From Candidatus Woesearchaeota archaeon (GTDB taxonomy: Archaea > Nanobdellota > Nanobdellia > Woesearchaeales > WJIZ01), in NCBI GenBank assembly GCA_014729995.1, contig WJIZ01000035.1, forward strand, positions 1 to 64,000: a DNA stretch of 64,000 nucleotides, given 5' to 3'. Below are positions 43,928-53,696 of the stretch, in pieces (position 1 is the stretch's first letter; the number at the start of each line of letters is the position of its first letter). The notes beneath the pieces were generated by a model. The model did not search any database, was not told the DNA's origin, and was given only the letters and a program-made list of their open reading frames with translations. A program made the translations under genes and the position numbers.

Positions 43928-44885
43928 TCTTCTTATATCTATTTAGGTCTGAATCAACCATAATCTCTATCAATTCCTTGAATTTTACTTTTGGTTCCCA
44001 GCCGAGATCTTTCTTTGCTTTGCTGTAATCTCCAATTAGGATATCAACTTCAGCAGGCCTGATAAACTTCTTGTCTATCCGGACAAAGTCCCTATAATTT
44101 AGTCCGACACGGTCAAAAGCGATCTCACAAAGTTCCCTCACTGAATGTGTCTCTCCTGTAGCGATGACAAAATCGTCGGGTTTATCATGTCGTAGCATCA
44201 GCCACATAGCTTCCACATAGTCCTTAGCATACCCCCAGTCCCGTTTCGCTTCCAAGTTGCCTAATTTAATCTCTTTTTGTAATCCCAGCTTAATCCTGGC
44301 AGCAGCATCTGTTACTTTTCTCGTTACAAATTGAAAGCCCCTTCTGGGGCTTTCATGATTAAACAAGATCCCGTTAGCACAGAACATGCCGTAGCTTTCT
44401 CGATAATTCTTCATCATCCAGTAAGCGAATACTTTAGACACGCCATAAGGGCTCCGTGGATAAAAAGGAGTCTTTTCTGTCTGGGGAGTCTCTCTGACTT
44501 TGCCGAACATCTCAGAAGAGGATGCCTGATAGATCTTAATTTTGGGATTGATGTGCTTCAGCGCATCAAGAACCCTCAGGGCTCCCAATGCTGTTACATT
44601 TGCCGTCAGAATTGGCTGTGTCCATGATTCTGGCACAAAACTTTGTGCCGCAAGATTATATATTTCATCGGGCTTAACTCTTTTGATAGTATCATTCAAA
44701 GAAGTCTGGTCCATTAAGTCTGCACATATTAGGCTGATCTTATCCTTTATATGTTTTAACCTTTCAAAAGTCTCTGTACTTACTCTCCTGTATATTGCAT
44801 GGACATCATATCCCTTTTCTAATAAGAACTCAGCCAAATAACTTCCATCCTGACCTGTTACTCCCGTTATCAAAGCCCTTGTCAT
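43902..44885 (-). CDS. gmd: GDP-mannose 4,6-dehydratase
   Basis: A 327-residue SDR dehydratase. [20 protein letters not shown] with [42 protein letters not shown] and the highly specific [16 protein letters not shown] identify Gmd. It produces GDP-4-keto-6-deoxy-D-mannose, which the overlapping rmd gene product reduces. The ATG at 44885 stands about 27 bases from a TATA-like box (44906-44919), consistent with a leaderless transcript. Confidence 0.95.
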   Translation of the reverse strand: MTRALITGVTGQDGSYLAEFLLEKGYDVHAIYRRVSTETFERLKHIKDKISLICADLMDQTSLNDTIKRVKPDEIYNLAAQSFVPESWTQPILTANVTALGALRVLDALKHINPKIKIYQASSSEMFGKVRETPQTEKTPFYPRSPYGVSKVFAYWMMKNYRESYGMFCANGILFNHESPRRGFQFVTRKVTDAAARIKLGLQKEIKLGNLEAKRDWGYAKDYVEAMWLMLRHDKPDDFVIATGETHSVRELCEIAFDRVGLNYRDFVRIDKKFIRPAEVDILIGDYSKAKKDLGWEPKVKFKELIEIMVDSDLNRYKKNESFDNGD

Positions 44886-44905
44886 GATGAGTAGGTTTTA
44901 GGTAA

Positions 44906-44950
44906 GTTTTTAAATATTACTATACATCAGTCCGAAATGTGGTTATTTCG
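44906..44950. promoter_or_regulatory. Shared A/T box and inverted repeat between gmd and a GT4 gene
   Basis: The box around 44906-44919 (TTTTTAAATATT) reads as TATA-like on both strands. It is 27 bases from the gmd start and about 26 bases from the inverted repeat CGAAAT-N6-ATTTCG (44933-44950), which would sit at the transcription start or 5' leader of the plus-strand GT4 gene. An operator or leader hairpin is possible. Confidence 0.4.
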
Positions 44951-44966
44951 AATAGGATAGACATAG

Positions 44967-46001
44967 ATGATAGATATGAAAATAGCTATTTTGACACCAA
45001 CATTTTCGCACTTTTCAGGCATCGACCGTCTTGTAGAATTAAAAAGCAGGGAATTTATAGGACAGGGTCAGGAGGTGGATATCTTTGCTCTAAAAGGCAC
45101 TCTAAAACCAAAAAAAGCTAATCTCTTTCTCATGGGTTGTCCTTCTTATCCGTTCTTGGAGAGAATATATAGGTTATTCATGTTTCTGGATTTTAGGAAG
45201 ATAAAACACTATGTTCAGATATTACAGGATTATGACTTGATTATCTCGCATCTTTACCCTATGAATATATTGGCAAGCAAAGCCAAGAAAAAAAACAAGA
45301 ATATTAAATATATTTATCATAATGCAGGAGTGGGCATAGTAGAAAGCTATTCAATCCTAGAAAAGCTCTATCTGCACATATTCAATTATTTTACAAATAA
45401 CAGCATAAAAAATGCTGACAAGGTTATTTCCATAAGTAATTTTCTGCGGAAAGAACTTAAGAGAGAGACAGGAATCGATAGTGAAGTTGAATATATCCCC
45501 ATTGACAAAAAAAGATTCCATAAGGGCATTAGAGGAGAGATGATAAGGAAAAGGTACAATATAAAAGACCAGCCGATATTGTTATACATCGGAAGGGTAA
45601 GCCCGCATAAAGGTATACATATCCTGATCCGGGCTTTTCAGAAAGTAAAGGAAAAGTTTCCGGACTCAAAGCTCATTATCGTCGGAAAAAAGACATTTGG
45701 TAATTACATCAAAAAATTAAAAAAAATGTCTAATACTGATATCATTTTCACTGGCTTTGTCAATGATAATGACTTGCCTAATTTTTATGCAGCATGTGAT
45801 GTATATACCACTGCTTCACTCTGGGAGGGATTTGATCTTCCTTTAGCAGAAGCAAACGCCATGGCCAAACCAGCAGTTGCTTTTGATATCGGAGCACATA
45901 AAGAAGTTATGAAAAAAGGTAGACTGGTTAAAAAGGGCGATATAGGTGAATTCGCAAAGGCAGTAATCACATTTATTGAGAAGAAAAATCTTAAAGCCTA
46001 G
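44967..46001 (+). CDS. GT4 glycosyltransferase
   Basis: A 344-residue GT-B transferase. The N-terminal acceptor domain begins KIAILTPTFSHFSGIDRLV; the donor domain has ILLYIGRVSPHKGIHILIRAF, IFTGFVNDNDLPNFYAACD and the E-x7-E motif in EGFDLPLAEANAMAKP. These are standard GT4 features. It is placed between gmd/rmd and a GT-C-like gene, and GDP-rhamnose is a possible donor (inference). The ATG at 44967 or the one at 44976 may initiate. It overlaps the convergent gene by 4 bp. Confidence 0.9.
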   Translation: MIDMKIAILTPTFSHFSGIDRLVELKSREFIGQGQEVDIFALKGTLKPKKANLFLMGCPSYPFLERIYRLFMFLDFRKIKHYVQILQDYDLIISHLYPMNILASKAKKKNKNIKYIYHNAGVGIVESYSILEKLYLHIFNYFTNNSIKNADKVISISNFLRKELKRETGIDSEVEYIPIDKKRFHKGIRGEMIRKRYNIKDQPILLYIGRVSPHKGIHILIRAFQKVKEKFPDSKLIIVGKKTFGNYIKKLKKMSNTDIIFTGFVNDNDLPNFYAACDVYTTASLWEGFDLPLAEANAMAKPAVAFDIGAHKEVMKKGRLVKKGDIGEFAKAVITFIEKKNLKA

Positions 46002-47524
46002 TTCTGGTCTGAATCCACACAGGAATCTATTACATCTTTTGGAGTAATTTTCTTTTTGATATCATAATAAATATTGATATTGCCAATACTCTGCTTCCGG
46101 AAAACTACATCATTTTTAACAAGATATAAATGGAATTTATTATCTAAGGTGCTTTCTTTTTTAAAGACAAAATTACTAGTTCCAGAACCCTCTACTCTTT
46201 GCTCATATTTTGGATAGCGGTACAGACAGGGGCAGAGGCCATCACAGCTGCCTATTATTTCCTCTTTGCTGTTGAAAAGAATTCTCCACTTCAATTTGTA
46301 TGGTGCATAGAAATATTTCACATTATTCTCCTTAAGAAAATCTACTACTTCGGGGACTGCAGGAAAAGTATTTTCCAGGCGGGAAAAAAACAAAATATTG
46401 GATATAACAACTATAAAAAGCAGCACTACAACAATTGCATACCTATACCTAAGCTTAGCTATTTTATCAGATACAAAATAGCCAAACATGATTGCTATAA
46501 ATGGAAACATTATTATAAGATGCTGGACATCCATCCTTTTGGAAATAATAATTATTAAGATATAAAACACAATAAACCAATTATTAAACTGCATAAACTG
46601 GTCCTTATAGGTATATAGTGAATAGACAAGTATCGCCAAAAATAAGATATATATTATCCAGGATGCGAACAAATCCTTTAAGACGCCTGTAAAAAAAACA
46701 ACTAAAGACACAGGGATTCTTGAATTAAGAAATATACTGCAATGGTCTACTGTTCTTCCTGCAAACTCCACACTATCAGAAAATATATTCAGGTTGCATG
46801 CTATTTTATGTAATATAGATCCTGCTAAAAATTGCTTTATATTATCAAGATTATGAGTAAGGTTGTAAATTATTAAGGGTATCAGGCCAGCAATCAGCCC
46901 TAAAAAAACCAGCCATAAATCTCTCTTAAAAATAGAAATCCCTTCATCCACAAGCCAAAATACTATACAAAAGATAAAAACAGGCAGTACAAATTCAAGG
47001 TTCCACCATGCCAGACCGACGATAATCCCAAAAAAAACGAGTTTTAAAAAAGTCCTATTTTTCTGAGAGATAATCTGGAAAAATAGCAATACTACTGCAA
47101 TATTCAATATCAAAGCGACTGCATAAGCAGCTACAGTAATATAGAACATAAAATAGAAAGCTACTGGAGAAATGAACAAAGATAAACAGCTAATTAATGC
47201 TGCCTTTTCGTTAAGGTATTTCTCTGCAAAAAAATAATATAGCAGTATGAATAAGAAGCCTATAAAGGCTGACAATATCCGATAGCTCAGGGAATGCATG
47301 CCAAAAATCCAGTAAATAGGAACCAAAAAGGCAGCAACCAGACTGCATCCTCCGCAGTAAGCGCTGCCGTAAAGGAAGAAAGGTACTGGCTTTCCTTCCA
47401 TTATATGCTTGGCCATTATCCCTTCGACCGCCTTGTCTGCAGATATACTATAATTAAAAGTAGCAAACAATGAAAAGTACAAAACAAATACAACTATCAA
47501 AACGATAAGCCACTTCTTCTGCAT
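45998..47524 (-). CDS. GT39-like polytopic membrane protein
   Basis: A 508-residue membrane protein with an N-terminal TM, a first outer loop containing SADKAVEGIMAKHIMEGKP and FFLYGSAYCGGC, about ten more TM segments and a soluble C-terminal region of about 130 residues (from VPEVVDFLKENNVKYFYAPY). The D..E loop and layout suit protein-mannosyl-transferase-like (GT39/GT-C) enzymes that use lipid-linked sugars. The soluble end has cysteines (GSCDGLCPC), an unusual feature for this family. Substrates unknown. Confidence 0.72.
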   Translation of the reverse strand: MQKKWLIVLIVVFVLYFSLFATFNYSISADKAVEGIMAKHIMEGKPVPFFLYGSAYCGGCSLVAAFLVPIYWIFGMHSLSYRILSAFIGFLFILLYYFFAEKYLNEKAALISCLSLFISPVAFYFMFYITVAAYAVALILNIAVVLLFFQIISQKNRTFLKLVFFGIIVGLAWWNLEFVLPVFIFCIVFWLVDEGISIFKRDLWLVFLGLIAGLIPLIIYNLTHNLDNIKQFLAGSILHKIACNLNIFSDSVEFAGRTVDHCSIFLNSRIPVSLVVFFTGVLKDLFASWIIYILFLAILVYSLYTYKDQFMQFNNWFIVFYILIIIISKRMDVQHLIIMFPFIAIMFGYFVSDKIAKLRYRYAIVVVLLFIVVISNILFFSRLENTFPAVPEVVDFLKENNVKYFYAPYKLKWRILFNSKEEIIGSCDGLCPCLYRYPKYEQRVEGSGTSNFVFKKESTLDNKFHLYLVKNDVVFRKQSIGNINIYYDIKKKITPKDVIDSCVDSDQN

Positions 47525-47727
47525 TAATAACGCTATTCAACAAAATATTATAAAGCTTTTGTAGGGATATCAGAATTACCAGAGAATTCTAAAATGAATA
47601 AGAAAAAACTGACAAAGCTTTTGGAATATTTTTAGCAGCCTGGTTTTTTATTTGTCGTAAATACCCCGCCGCTTTACATTGCCTTTAGAACTAAAGCCTA
47701 AATAAGATCAACATAAAAAAGCGTTAT
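47525..47727. other. Intergenic region without a gene
   Basis: About 200 bases upstream of the GT39-like gene and downstream of the methyltransferase gene. Only very short frames (12 codons) are present. It contains A/T-rich promoter-like stretches near 47525-47555 for the GT39-like gene and a GCGGCGGG patch on the minus strand, with no recognisable RNA. Confidence 0.4.
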
Positions 47728-48387
47728 TCAAGGTCTGCTCTTTTTTACATAAATTACAAACTGAAATGCCAGCAATCTCCTGAAAGAATGAGCAAAAAAA
47801 TTATTTATCTTATGGACAAAATTTAGAATATTGCTTTCGGCAAAAGCCTTATTAATAATGGGCAGAGGAACAGGAGTTGGGATTATCTTGATTATCCTGA
47901 ATCCTGCTTTGTCCAATTCTTTCTTAATAGAAGAAAGTGTATAAAACCTTAAGTGGGTCTTATCCAGTATCCCCTTTTTCTCATAGTTAAACCTTCCAAA
48001 TAACAGGTTAATCCTAATCCATAGATGTGCTACATTAGGTACAGATATTATCATTTTTCCATTTTTTTTTAGGGAATTTCGCAGCTTTAAAAGAACTTTA
48101 GCAGGATTCTTAAGGTGTTCTAATATGTCGGCTGCAATTATCATGTCAAATTTGTTCTTAGGAAGTCTTGCACTTTCGATATCTCCTAGGATAGCTTTCT
48201 TGCAGTATCTTTTCGCGTTCTTAATTGATTCCTTGTCTATATCTATACAATAGACTGTATAATTAGTCAATTGTTTGGCGATATAGCCGGATGAGCTGCC
48301 TATATCAAGCGCAGTTCCACTGCCATTGCACAAGTCAATTATCCTAGAATGGCTGCTGTACTTATCCTCCTTATAAAGATAGCTCAA
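47728..48387 (-). CDS. Class I SAM-dependent methyltransferase
   Basis: A 219-residue methyltransferase. Motif I is ALDIGSSSGYIAKQL, followed by YCIDID, GDIESARLPKNKFDMIIAADILEHL (motif II/post-II) and GKMIISVPNV. The C-terminal 90 residues (FYTLSSIKKELDKAGFRII and a hydrophobic IPTPVPLP segment) follow the plan of sugar or lipid O-methyltransferases in polysaccharide clusters. It overlaps the upstream GT2 gene by 4 bp, so it may cap or decorate the sugar that this GT2 handles. Confidence 0.87.
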   Translation of the reverse strand: MSYLYKEDKYSSHSRIIDLCNGSGTALDIGSSSGYIAKQLTNYTVYCIDIDKESIKNAKRYCKKAILGDIESARLPKNKFDMIIAADILEHLKNPAKVLLKLRNSLKKNGKMIISVPNVAHLWIRINLLFGRFNYEKKGILDKTHLRFYTLSSIKKELDKAGFRIIKIIPTPVPLPIINKAFAESNILNFVHKINNFFAHSFRRLLAFQFVIYVKKSRP

Positions 48388-49103
48388 AGGTTATAGCCTC
48401 CTCTTAAATATTTGAATATAATGCTCAGAACATCAAAACCATAAGCAAAGATATTAAGATGTGACTTTTCGTTAGCATACGTAGTGGGGATTGGCACTTC
48501 TTTGATTCTCAGTTTTTTCTTCCCTGCCATCATGGTCATCTCGCCATCAAAATGAAAATTGTTAGAAAGTGCGTTGAATTTGATTGTTCGGAGGGCATTG
48601 CTAGAATACGCCATATAACCAGAATGGTATTCAGAGATATTGAGTCCATAAGCAAGATTCTCGATAAATGTCAGTCCTCTATTTCCTATATACTTTATCA
48701 GGGGCATACCTCCCTTCAGGGCTTCTCCTCCTAATATCCTGCTTCCAAGTACAACATCATACCCATTCTCCAATGGAGAGATCATCTTTTCGATAATCTC
48801 AGGCGGGTACTGGCCGTCTGAGTGAAGGAGTATTGCTATGTCTGCCTCAAGCCCTAATGCCTTATTGAAACCAGTCTTCTGGGCAGCCCCATATCCTTTA
48901 TTTACTCCATGCTTCAGCAATATTATCTTATTATTTTCTTCTTGCAGTTTTTTAATAATCTCTTCAGTCTTATCAGTACAGCCGTCATCCACAACAATAA
49001 TACTGTATATCTTCTCCAATATGTTTTTAGGAATCCTTTTGAAAACACTTTCTATTGTACTTTCTGCTTGATAAGCAGGCATAACTATTACAGCACGTTT
49101 CAT
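48384..49103 (-). CDS. GT2 glycosyltransferase, dolichyl-phosphate-sugar synthase-like
   Basis: A 239-residue family 2 transferase with VIVMPAYQAESTI, IIVVDDGCTDKT and the metal motif LLHSDGQYPPEII (one Asp, HSDG rather than DADG). GSRILGGEALKGGMP and FDGEMTMMAG are typical of DPM-synthase relatives; no C-terminal TM. The ATG at 49103 is preferred: it lies one base after the preceding gene's stop (TAAAATG) and fits family N-termini, whereas the ATG at 49157 would add 18 residues inside the upstream gene. Confidence 0.87.
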   Translation of the reverse strand: MKRAVIVMPAYQAESTIESVFKRIPKNILEKIYSIIVVDDGCTDKTEEIIKKLQEENNKIILLKHGVNKGYGAAQKTGFNKALGLEADIAILLHSDGQYPPEIIEKMISPLENGYDVVLGSRILGGEALKGGMPLIKYIGNRGLTFIENLAYGLNISEYHSGYMAYSSNALRTIKFNALSNNFHFDGEMTMMAGKKKLRIKEVPIPTTYANEKSHLNIFAYGFDVLSIIFKYLRGGYNL

Positions 49104-49104
49104 T

Positions 49105-50118
49105 TTAGAATATCTTATCTTTCCATGTGACTGGAATCTTGCTATTAATAATTTCAAGATCCAGATGATACTTAAAGCGCTTGGGACCCCGTTCTCGGAT
49201 CCAGTCTATCATTTCCTGAAGGCCTTGTTTTAGCGTATATTTTGTTTTGTATCCTAGCATCTTCCTTGCCTTGTCAGCCGAACAATTAGCTAACGCGACT
49301 TCCTGTGGCCTGTCAGGGTAGTAAACAGGTTCAAGGTCAAAGTCCAATAGTTCCGCAAGCACTTTTGCTAGATCATTAATGGATACGAATTCTTCATCAG
49401 GCCCTATATTGATTATTTCCCCAACTACGTTGTGCTGAAATGCCAGTTTTTCTAAGCATGCTATACAGTCCTGGACAAAGCTAAAGCATCTCTTCTGGTT
49501 TCCGTTTCCATAAATGATTGGCTGCCTGTTCTGCAGCATCAGATTGATCATTATGCTGGCAACGTTCCTGTAAGGATCATCGTATTTTTGCCTCGGGCCG
49601 ATAATATTATGCGGAACTGCTATGACATGATCCATTTCATGGACTGAACTCAGATTCCTGATAAGCAGTTCAGAAGAGTACTTGCCGATTCCGTAAGGAT
49701 CCTGCGGTTTGGGAGTCATATCCTCATTAAAAGGCACTTTTTCCTGCGTTCCATATCTTGCCATAGAAGATGTGAACACAAATCTCTCGACATTATTTTG
49801 GATAGCTGCACTTGCAACAGAGGCAGTTATCTGAAAAATATTCTTTGTTATCAAATGTGGGCTGAATACGCTTAAACCTTCATAAGCAGTTGCTGCCGTA
49901 TGATATATCACGTCCGCCCCTTTTGTAATCTTGACCATAGAGTTTAGAAAATTGCAGTCATATTGATGAAAGTCAACATCTGGATTAACGTTATCAAGAT
50001 ACCCTCCTATGAGACTATCGCATCCAACAACTTCATGTCCTTTCTCTATGAATCTATCCGCAAGATGGCTTCCCAGAAAACCTGCAACCCCTGTTATAAA
50101 TATTTTTTTGGTCTCCAT
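49105..50118 (-). CDS. NAD-dependent nucleotide-sugar epimerase/dehydratase
   Basis: A 337-residue SDR with ITGVAGFLGSHLADRF, YHTAATAYEGLSVFSP, TSSMARYGTQEKVPF and PYGIGKYSSE (YxxxK). VPHNIIGPRQKYDDPYRNVASIMI is in the position where the family distinguishes substrates. It resembles UDP-glucose 4-epimerases; the exact substrate is not readable. The start is the ATG at 50118, which stands about 29 bases from a TATA-like box (50142-50154); an upstream ATG at 50172 would overlap the promoter. It leads an operon with the GT2 and methyltransferase genes. Confidence 0.83.
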   Translation of the reverse strand: METKKIFITGVAGFLGSHLADRFIEKGHEVVGCDSLIGGYLDNVNPDVDFHQYDCNFLNSMVKITKGADVIYHTAATAYEGLSVFSPHLITKNIFQITASVASAAIQNNVERFVFTSSMARYGTQEKVPFNEDMTPKPQDPYGIGKYSSELLIRNLSSVHEMDHVIAVPHNIIGPRQKYDDPYRNVASIMINLMLQNRQPIIYGNGNQKRCFSFVQDCIACLEKLAFQHNVVGEIINIGPDEEFVSINDLAKVLAELLDFDLEPVYYPDRPQEVALANCSADKARKMLGYKTKYTLKQGLQEMIDWIRERGPKRFKYHLDLEIINSKIPVTWKDKIF

Positions 50119-50141
50119 CAGAGTACTAAGTGGAATATCAA

Positions 50142-50187
50142 TTATTTTTAAAACTTGTCTTTTTATAAACAAAGTTTTTTATAATAA
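50142..50187. promoter_or_regulatory. Divergent TATA boxes between the epimerase and GT4 genes
   Basis: The minus-strand box GTTTTAAAAATAA (50142-50154) and the plus-strand box TTTTTATAATAAC (50175-50187) lie about 29 and 25 bases from the start codons at 50118 and 50206. Both genes would be leaderless. Confidence 0.55.
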
Positions 50188-50205
50188 CGGGCAACACTAT
50201 ATGAA

Positions 50206-51267
50206 ATGAAAAAGATAGGACTTGTCAGCCCCTTTCCGCCAAAAAAAGATGGAATAGCTATTTATTCAGATAATTTATATCAAAGTTTGAAAAAAAATGA
50301 ATATGAAATAGTGACTATTGGAAATAGGGGCAGCAATGCTGACTATAATGTTGATTTTAAGTCATTTAATCTGCAAAAAGATATTTATAATATTATAAAA
50401 AAGGAAAAAATTGATATTATCCATATTCAATACGTCGCTGCTTTATTTGGCAGAAGATTTATGAATATAAACTTAATTTCGGCCTTAAATTTATCTGTGC
50501 CTGTAATTGTTACTTTGCACGAGGTTCAATATTGTACAAAAGGCTTTAAAAATAAAATTTTATCATATATTGAAAAGAAAATTATTAACAAAGCAGACAG
50601 CATTGTTGTACATACTGGGCAGCAGAAAAAATTCCTGGAAAAGAAGTATAAGGCTGAAAATATCACTCATATATACCATGGCCTCAGCTTATACCGCATT
50701 CAAAAAAGCCCGAACAATAAGATTATCTTTTTTGGCATGATATCTAAAGGGAAAGGAGTAGAATATTTGATAAAGGCGATGCAGTATCTGCCTGAATATC
50801 ATCTTTTAATTGCAGGGAGGTTTGTTGATAAAAAAACTAAAAAGTCTGTAATAAAAGAATTGAAAGCTTTGAACCTGAAAAATATCAGTATGCATTTTGG
50901 ATGGGTCGGTGAGGAGCAGAAAAAAACCTATTATAAGAATTCCGATCTTGTAGTACTGCCTTATGTTTGGGCCCCATACCAGTCTGGTGTGATGCATGAT
51001 GCACTATCCTGGAATCTCCCTCTTGTTGTGACTGAGGAAGGGGGCTTGCCGGAATTGGTAAGAGAATTTAGATTTGGGGAAATTGTAAAAACCAGAAGCC
51101 CCGCCGAGATTGCGAAGGGGGTAAAATCTGTTTTTAATAATTACGCAAAATATAAAGAGGGAATAATACGATACAGAAAAGCTGCAAATTGGAAGACAGT
51201 TGCATATAAGCATCTGACTTTGTATGAGCTAGTTACGCGGGACTTAAAATATTCAAAAAATATATAA
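50206..51267 (+). CDS. GT4-like glycosyltransferase
   Basis: A 353-residue GT-B transferase. GLVSPFPPKKDGIAIYSDNLY begins the acceptor domain, DIIHIQYVAALFGRRF follows, and the donor domain has IIFFGMISKGKGVEYLIKAM, SMHFGWVGEEQKKTYYKNSDLVVLPY and HDALSWNLPLVVTEEGGLPE. The usual E-x7-E pattern is altered (the first Glu position reads SGVMHDALSW), so the donor-binding site may be unusual. It is followed by a TagD-like gene after a 31-bp gap. Confidence 0.83.
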   Translation: MKKIGLVSPFPPKKDGIAIYSDNLYQSLKKNEYEIVTIGNRGSNADYNVDFKSFNLQKDIYNIIKKEKIDIIHIQYVAALFGRRFMNINLISALNLSVPVIVTLHEVQYCTKGFKNKILSYIEKKIINKADSIVVHTGQQKKFLEKKYKAENITHIYHGLSLYRIQKSPNNKIIFFGMISKGKGVEYLIKAMQYLPEYHLLIAGRFVDKKTKKSVIKELKALNLKNISMHFGWVGEEQKKTYYKNSDLVVLPYVWAPYQSGVMHDALSWNLPLVVTEEGGLPELVREFRFGEIVKTRSPAEIAKGVKSVFNNYAKYKEGIIRYRKAANWKTVAYKHLTLYELVTRDLKYSKNI

Positions 51268-51298
51268 AATGATATGCTTTTAACAAGGATTAGTTATA

Positions 51299-51763
51299 AT
51301 GAAAAAACAAGAAGAAAAAATAGTAGTGGGCTATACTGCAGGAGTTTTCGATTTATTCCATATAGGCCATCTTAATATTCTCAGGAATGCTAAATCGATG
51401 TGCGATAAGCTGATCGTGGCAGTTAGCACCGATGACCTTGTAGAATATAAGGCTAAGAGGGCTCTCATTCCGTTCACAGAAAGATGTGAGATTGTAAGGT
51501 CGATTAAATATGTAGATTCGGTTGTGCCCCAGTACAATATGGATAAATTTGCTGCTTGGAAGAAAATAAAATTCGATATCATGTTTGTCGGAGATGATTG
51601 GCACGATACACCGAAATGGCAGAAGATTGAAGAAAAATTTAAAGAAGTAGGTGTAAAGATAATATATTTCCCATATACTAAGGGGATTTCATCTACAATC
51701 TTGAATGAGATGATAGATAAAGAAAGGGAAAAACTGGGGAAAAATAATAAAAAAGGGCAATAG
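51299..51763 (+). CDS. Cytidylyltransferase, glycerol-3-phosphate type (TagD-like)
   Basis: A 154-residue nucleotidyltransferase with GVFDLFHIGH (HxGH motif), VAVSTDDLVEYKAKR, IVRSIKYVDSVVPQ, FVGDDWHDTPKWQ and the C-terminal ISSTILNEMI. The GDDW and STT/SST elements match TagD, which makes CDP-glycerol for teichoic acids, although ethanolamine-phosphate and other cytidylyltransferases share much of this pattern. Two CDP-alcohol phosphotransferases are encoded within 7 kb, so it probably makes their CDP-alcohol donor. Convergent with asnB at 51767. Confidence 0.83.
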   Translation: MKKQEEKIVVGYTAGVFDLFHIGHLNILRNAKSMCDKLIVAVSTDDLVEYKAKRALIPFTERCEIVRSIKYVDSVVPQYNMDKFAAWKKIKFDIMFVGDDWHDTPKWQKIEEKFKEVGVKIIYFPYTKGISSTILNEMIDKEREKLGKNNKKGQ

Positions 51764-51766
51764 TTT

Positions 51767-53683
51767 TTATCCAAAATATTCTTTAAGCCAAATCTCAATA
51801 TTTAGAAGCATCCATACCTTTTGGCCAAAAGAAGAGTCTTCTCCTCTTTTTAATTTTTCATTTATCCATCTGGAAAGATTTTTTTGATCTACTATTTTTC
51901 TTATTCTGGCATGGGGATGCAAAAGAGTTTTCCTAGCATAATCAATAAAATCATTTTTGAACCAGACATCTAAAGGTACGGGAAATCCCTGCTTTTTCCT
52001 TCTTAAAACAGATTTAGGGATATCATCTTTGAATGCTTCCCGAAGCAGATGTTTAGTTATATCCGATACCTCGCTAACCTCATCGGAATTTCTAAAAAAT
52101 GCCTTAACAAAAGACAGGGGGTTCTTCCACTTAAGTTTATATGTATGGGGAACATTAAACATAAACTCAACTAGCTTATGGTCTACAAAAGGAACTCTTG
52201 CCTCTACAGCAGTTGCCATAGTAGAATTATCCACTCTTCCTAAAAGTCCCACCAGATGTAATTTTTCAAATATATATGAAATCTGATCATAGTAATTAAG
52301 ATTCTTAGCTTTCTCAAATCTACTTCTAAAAATGTCCCTTAAATCCCTATCATTATCTATCAGGTTGTTCATGTAATTGTTAAATATTCTTTTCTTTTCA
52401 TCTAAAGGAAAATAGCTATAAAGGTAAAGAAAATGTTCCATTCTGTTTTTAAAGCTTTTATCTCCATATTTTTCCATCAAAGATTTTATGAAAATCATCT
52501 GAAAAGATTTTGGTATTGATTTTAGACGATAATAATCAAACGGACTTCTAAATATCCTACCATATCCAGAAAAAATTTCATCTGCACCTTCACCAGATAG
52601 CACGACAGTTATATCTTCTTTCAGGACTTTAGACATTAAATAAATAGCAACTTCATTTGGCACTGCTAAAGGGGTATCTTTATATTTTATTAATTTAGTC
52701 ATTATCTTAAAATACTGTTTAGCATCTACATTTATTTCAGTATGTTTAGTTTTATACATATCAGAAACTTTTTTTGCATACTTTAGCTCATCATACCCTT
52801 TTTGGTTAAAGGCAATAGAATACGTCTTCACTTGCTCTTTGCTGAATTTAGACATTATAGAGACAATAATGCTTGAATCAAGCCCGCCGCTTAAGTATGC
52901 ACCCAGAGGCACGTCACTAATCATCCTCATCTGCACTGATTTTTCAAGAAGTTCTTTGACTTTCTCGACATAATAATCTTTACCGAGGTCTTTCTTTCTA
53001 TGATTAATGGGTATATCCCAATATTGTTTTTCTTTGATTTCTTTCTTATCAATAGATAGATAATGCCCTGGAGGCAATTTAAAAACAGATTTAAAAAAGG
53101 TTGGCTTTCCCAAAACATACCTATAAGATAAATAGCTACTTATTGATTTCCAATTTGGTTCTTTTTTAAAACCAGGATATTTAAGAATAGCTTTAATTTC
53201 CGAAGCAAAAATTATTTTATCATTAATAATAGCATAAAAAAGGGGTTTAATGCCCAAACGATCTCTTATCAGATATAGTTTATCATATCTCTTATCATAC
53301 AAGGCAAAAGCAAACATCCCATTGAACTTATGTATAAAATCAATCCCCCATTCTTTATATGCATAAATTATCACTTCAGTATCAGACTTCGATTTAAAGT
53401 CATATCCTTTTCTAAGAAGCTCATCTTTTATTTCATTAAAATTATATACTTCTCCATTAAATGATACATAAATTTCTTTAGCAGAATCCGACATTGGTTG
53501 GCTTCCTTTTCTGGTTAAGTCCAGTATTTTCAAACGCCTATGGCCCAAGCCTACATTGTAATCAATAAAAATTCCTTTATCATCAGGTCCGCGGTGTACT
53601 AATGAATGAATCATATTCAATAGGATTTTACGATCAATTCTTGATTTTCCTTTAAGGTTATATACCCCGACTATACCGCACAT
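51767..53683 (-). CDS. asnB: Asparagine synthase (glutamine-hydrolysing) family protein, intact
   Basis: A 638-residue amidotransferase with the Cys2 nucleophile (MCGIVGVYN), RGPDDKGIF, a GATase domain to about residue 200, and the synthetase domain with the PP-loop YLSGGLDSSI, LSGEGADEIFSGYG, VEARVPFVDHKLVEF and RKKQGFPVPLD. All the usual motifs are present, so it is probably active. It may make asparagine, or, as proposed for WbpS, amidate a sugar uronate using glutamine. Context favours the latter but does not prove it. Its ATG is followed upstream by the CDP-alcohol transferase gene after 13 bp, suggesting one transcript. Confidence 0.9.
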   Translation of the reverse strand: MCGIVGVYNLKGKSRIDRKILLNMIHSLVHRGPDDKGIFIDYNVGLGHRRLKILDLTRKGSQPMSDSAKEIYVSFNGEVYNFNEIKDELLRKGYDFKSKSDTEVIIYAYKEWGIDFIHKFNGMFAFALYDKRYDKLYLIRDRLGIKPLFYAIINDKIIFASEIKAILKYPGFKKEPNWKSISSYLSYRYVLGKPTFFKSVFKLPPGHYLSIDKKEIKEKQYWDIPINHRKKDLGKDYYVEKVKELLEKSVQMRMISDVPLGAYLSGGLDSSIIVSIMSKFSKEQVKTYSIAFNQKGYDELKYAKKVSDMYKTKHTEINVDAKQYFKIMTKLIKYKDTPLAVPNEVAIYLMSKVLKEDITVVLSGEGADEIFSGYGRIFRSPFDYYRLKSIPKSFQMIFIKSLMEKYGDKSFKNRMEHFLYLYSYFPLDEKKRIFNNYMNNLIDNDRDLRDIFRSRFEKAKNLNYYDQISYIFEKLHLVGLLGRVDNSTMATAVEARVPFVDHKLVEFMFNVPHTYKLKWKNPLSFVKAFFRNSDEVSEVSDITKHLLREAFKDDIPKSVLRRKKQGFPVPLDVWFKNDFIDYARKTLLHPHARIRKIVDQKNLSRWINEKLKRGEDSSFGQKVWMLLNIEIWLKEYFG

Positions 53684-53696
53684 ATAAGCTACCTCC

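Noticed and set aside
47525-47727. Possible small gene in the gap
   Set aside because: Only a 12-codon frame without a ribosome-binding site was found.
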